Shown here: positions 61,289 to 64,000 of the stretch, piece by piece
Layout: each line of letters starts with the position of its first letter
How positions within the stretch are numbered: the stretch's first letter is position 1
Source of the DNA: Paragonimus westermani
Taxonomy: Eukaryota; Platyhelminthes; Trematoda; Plagiorchiida; Troglotrematidae
Direction: 5' to 3'
Assembly (NCBI GenBank): GCA_008508345.1
Contig: QNGE01002682.1
Location: 42,264 to 106,263 of the forward strand
DNA: 64,000 nucleotides
Translations under genes and position numbers: made by a program
The notes under the pieces: model-generated
The model's input: only the letters and a program-made list of their open reading frames with translations
The model's database searches: none
What the model was told of the DNA's origin: nothing

Positions 61289-64000
61289 TCAACGCCAGGT
61301 TCCCCGCATATAGGTGTCGTAAGTTTTCAGGGAACCAAGAACAGTTAGTAGACATAGATCTGTGACTGCATAAGAAGGCAATCCGAGTCGAAGAATAGCG
61401 CTACATGAAGCAGGGAACATGATTCCGCGAAAGGAAATAATCACAGGTGAATGAGAGACAGAGTTCACCTCACAGCTCATGGTATGGAGCGTGGACAAAA
61501 TGGCAGCTTTATGGGAGTCAGTACCGTATTTCGCAGTCTTGTCGGTCCAGGCAAGTTGGCAACGGTAGTCGTCCACTATACTGACATCAAGCACCACAGC
61601 AGCGCCGCCACGAACCGCGATCACATCGGGTTTGATAAACGAGCTCGCCGTTGGTACTCGCAGCTCCTCGAAGACTGTATAGTCCAAGTTACGCAGTCGT
61701 CTCGCCAGGTCTTTAGCCACGCGGTTATGTCGAGCACAACGCGCATCGTGAGTGATCCAGCATGATTGCAGAATATGAGCGAGGCTTTCTGGTTGACCAC
61801 AGTTGCCACGGCAGAGAACTGACTGGCCGCTTCGGTCACCTCGTGAGTTTCGGACCTTGGTCCGCAGCAGACTACACCTGAGCTGGATAGCACGAATAAA
61901 GATCCTGGGGAAGATGCGATCTGGATTGAACAGCCAACGATTGGAGAGTGGAGAGCGTGATACTTCCCGAAGACCACAGCCATCAAGCGAGTGATAAAGC
62001 TTATTGGACCATGCAGAGTGGGCTTCCTCCTTGCTCGTCACCACTACACCCTGGACGCGTACCGGGACATTTACTTCCCTCAGGATAGGGCCAAACGAAT
62101 GGTCTTTGACCACATTCCGCAGAACTGGACATTGACTAGAGAGCAGTCTCTCCAGTCGGGATTTGCGCGAGATGGGGATAGTGGTGGATAAACTCGGGAT
62201 GCCCAGACCCCCCAAACGAATTGGGGTGTGGATGTAGCTGATGGGCGTGTCCTTGGGAAGGCGCAGCCATTGCCGAACAAACTGGCGGACGGTACAGTCC
62301 ATTGCTTTGAGCGTGTTCCGGTGCACTCGACTCAGTATCAACGAGTGATTCATCTTGGGGATCAAATGTTGTCTCAGCAGATCTAAACGTTGATGCGGCT
62401 TCAATGGCGCTCTGGTCGTTTCGTCCAGCATCGTGCGAAGCTGCAGACGGTGATTAGTGAATGCTTTACCTTTCCAGGTGAACGGGATACCTAGGTAGGT
62501 CACCGTGTCAATGGCGCTTAGTGAGCGGATAGTATCCGGACCGAACTGAATAGACTCGTTGGAGATGGCGGTCACATTGTGTTTGTGATCACCGCGAATG
62601 ACCATCAGTTTCGTTTTGCGCGTGTTGATCTGCAGCCCGGATAATTCCAGAGCACTAGCGGCGGCTGCAAGCTTCTCGGAGAGTCGCGTGGGGTTTTCAG
62701 CAAGGAGGATCAGATCGTCGGCATAGGCAAAACCGCTGACCAGTGTGTCGTGGAACTGGTAGCCAAGCTCCGGTCGAGAAAGGGCCAGCACCTCATCCAT
62801 CGCCATGATAAACAAAAGCGGGGACAGTGGGTCACCCTGGCGAACGCCACGCTGGGACCGAAGGACGGTGCTGCCAAGCGTGACGGAAGCATTCCGATAA
62901 GAGTCCGCGATGTAATGAGTCAGAGGTGGAGGGGCGCCGAAAGCTTGGGCCGATCTGATAATACAGTCCTGCGAGATGGAGTCAAATGCTTTGGACACGT
63001 CGATAAAGGCCGCACACAGACTTGAAGAGGTTGCACATGAGTTCCGAAGCAGCGCATGGAGCAGTGAGGTCGCCTCGAGGCAACCGTCACGATGCAGGAA
63101 GGCAAACTGAAGAGCGGGCAGATGCAAGCGCGCGTTCCAACGATCAGCCAATATCTTGTGAAAACAACGAATCAACGTCGAAGATACGGCGATTGGTCTG
63201 AGCTCGGTTGGAGATGAAGGATTATTAACTTTCGGAACAAGCGTGATGCGAGAGCGGCACAGATGGATCGGACAACCTTGGGTCAGCAAGAAAAGGTTGA
63301 AGTATCCGGCCAGGGCATCAGCTTTCATGCGCTTCAAATGTTTGGGCAAAAGCTTGTCCAAACCCGGAGCGGTGTTCTCCATTTGCTTCAAAGTGCGTGA
63401 TACCTCATCTCCGGTGATCGGGTCGACCAATGACCAGTCCGGCGGCAGAATCGTGCGGGACGGTCGCTCATCAGGGTGCGGATGAGCCGATAGTACTTCG
63501 GACCAGTATTCGTTGGAACTATCCGGAAGGCCACGGTTCATTTTGTAGGCAGTTCTCCAATTGCCAGAAAAAACTGCAAAAGCAGCATCTTTCCTGCGCT
63601 GGTGGTACAGCGTTTGAATCGCTGCATAGTTAGCTCTCCGTATTTGTTTGCTGATCACGAGGGCTCCGACGTTAATGCGAGCACGTCGTCGGGTAGTCAG
63701 TCGCCAGGTGTACGGAAACGCTTGAGCGGCATGCATGTTCAACAGCGACTTAGCTTGTACCATCGTGAAAATACCTGCCTGAAGACCGCGGGCGATAGCT
63801 AGTAGTCCGTCGGTTTGTAAAGAAGCCTCGCTATTAGACTCCAGTTGGGTAATCACTGTTTGGGTCAAACAGGCAAACCACTCGGGGTTTTCAGCAGCTT
63901 GGGACTCAGTACCAGATGTCACGTTGGTCTGCGAGACGGTGACTGGATTGGCAGTGGGGACAGGATTCCTCTGCCAACTCAGTGTATACAGACGCGTCCG
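61289..64000 (-). CDS. R2-clade LINE protein: RT and restriction-like endonuclease (partial)
   Basis: The minus-strand frame is open from the window edge to TGA at 61,291-61,289: 903 residues, N terminus outside. The first ATG-like position is not evident; 63,922 is GTG. Counting from 63,922 as residue 1: RT fingers with LRPIAVSSTLIRCFHKILA (241-259), motif A AFIDVSKAFDSI (D308), motif B RQGDPLSPLLF (361-371), motif C FAYADD (D402, D403), YLGIPF (476-481). Then a CCHC finger C704-C708-H716-C721 (C-x3-C-x7-H-x4-C) and the restriction-like endonuclease with KPDVIAVRGGAAVVLD (P765-D766, D779). These are the hallmarks of R2/R4/NeSL-type site-specific elements, which nick a target and prime cDNA there. 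No stop or frameshift occurs. No 28S rRNA sequence is seen beside it. The subclade is not certain. Confidence 0.93.
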   Translation of the reverse strand, partial: RTRLYTLSWQRNPVPTANPVTVSQTNVTSGTESQAAENPEWFACLTQTVITQLESNSEASLQTDGLLAIARGLQAGIFTMVQAKSLLNMHAAQAFPYTWRLTTRRRARINVGALVISKQIRRANYAAIQTLYHQRRKDAAFAVFSGNWRTAYKMNRGLPDSSNEYWSEVLSAHPHPDERPSRTILPPDWSLVDPITGDEVSRTLKQMENTAPGLDKLLPKHLKRMKADALAGYFNLFLLTQGCPIHLCRSRITLVPKVNNPSSPTELRPIAVSSTLIRCFHKILADRWNARLHLPALQFAFLHRDGCLEATSLLHALLRNSCATSSSLCAAFIDVSKAFDSISQDCIIRSAQAFGAPPPLTHYIADSYRNASVTLGSTVLRSQRGVRQGDPLSPLLFIMAMDEVLALSRPELGYQFHDTLVSGFAYADDLILLAENPTRLSEKLAAAASALELSGLQINTRKTKLMVIRGDHKHNVTAISNESIQFGPDTIRSLSAIDTVTYLGIPFTWKGKAFTNHRLQLRTMLDETTRAPLKPHQRLDLLRQHLIPKMNHSLILSRVHRNTLKAMDCTVRQFVRQWLRLPKDTPISYIHTPIRLGGLGIPSLSTTIPISRKSRLERLLSSQCPVLRNVVKDHSFGPILREVNVPVRVQGVVVTSKEEAHSAWSNKLYHSLDGCGLREVSRSPLSNRWLFNPDRIFPRIFIRAIQLRCSLLRTKVRNSRGDRSGQSVLCRGNCGQPESLAHILQSCWITHDARCARHNRVAKDLARRLRNLDYTVFEELRVPTASSFIKPDVIAVRGGAAVVLDVSIVDDYRCQLAWTDKTAKYGTDSHKAAILSTLHTMSCEVNSVSHSPVIISFRGIMFPASCSAILRLGLPSYAVTDLCLLTVLGSLKTYDTYMRGTWR

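Noticed and set aside
61451..63802. Plus-strand frames opposite the R2-type gene (60-104 codons)
   Set aside because: They are antisense shadows of the minus-strand coding frame.

Overview
The window looks like a piece of a flatworm (probably trematode) nuclear genome. There are no operons, no ribosome-binding sites and almost no long reading frames. It carries many decayed retroelements of kinds common in flukes: Penelope-like elements with GIY-YIG endonucleases, a BEL/Pao LTR element, RTE-type and CR1-type LINE fragments, an R2-type LINE, and a tRNA-derived SINE carrying a hammerhead-ribozyme-like core. The species assignment is inference; the element types are read from the sequence.

Layout. 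From 1 to 13 kb there is mostly anonymous sequence with two Penelope remnants (3.8-4.65 kb plus strand, 5.2-5.8 kb minus strand), a CR1 tail (6.2-6.4 kb), two possible host exons (11.5 kb plus, 12.1-12.4 kb minus) and one arm of an 800-bp inverted repeat pair (12.3-13.1 kb; partner at 58.5-59.3 kb). A solo BEL/Pao LTR with a perfect 5-bp target duplication sits at 13.5-14.0 kb. A third Penelope remnant lies at 17.2-18.0 kb, a SINE at 19.7 kb and an RTE pseudogene at 24.5-25.9 kb. The BEL/Pao element fills 27,726-32,461; it keeps gag, protease and integrase but has lost reverse transcriptase and most of RNase H. A fourth Penelope tail is at 35.2 kb, a second SINE at 36.3 kb, a CR1 tail at 44.2 kb and a diverged inverted LTR at 45.9 kb. 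Three more SINE copies lie at 51.0, 51.3 and 55.3 kb.

The right end differs from the rest. A pure (CTA)126 array (60,486-60,863) is followed by a minus-strand R2-clade element whose coding frame is open from the window edge at 64,000 to its stop at 61,289. RT, CCHC and restriction-like endonuclease motifs are intact. It is the only undamaged large gene seen here.

The most interesting signal is in the SINE family. About 20 bp after the tRNA-like box B, several copies carry a hammerhead-like core (CTGANGA, a five-pair stem II with an AAUG-type loop, GAAAC, a short stem III ending in GTC, and a flanking stem I). Compensatory differences among copies occur in stem II. This is the architecture known from the schistosome SM-alpha elements.

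Most of the remaining sequence is intergenic or intronic, and no complete host gene can be called. Coordinates of degenerate features are approximate to a few tens of bases unless a boundary is explained.
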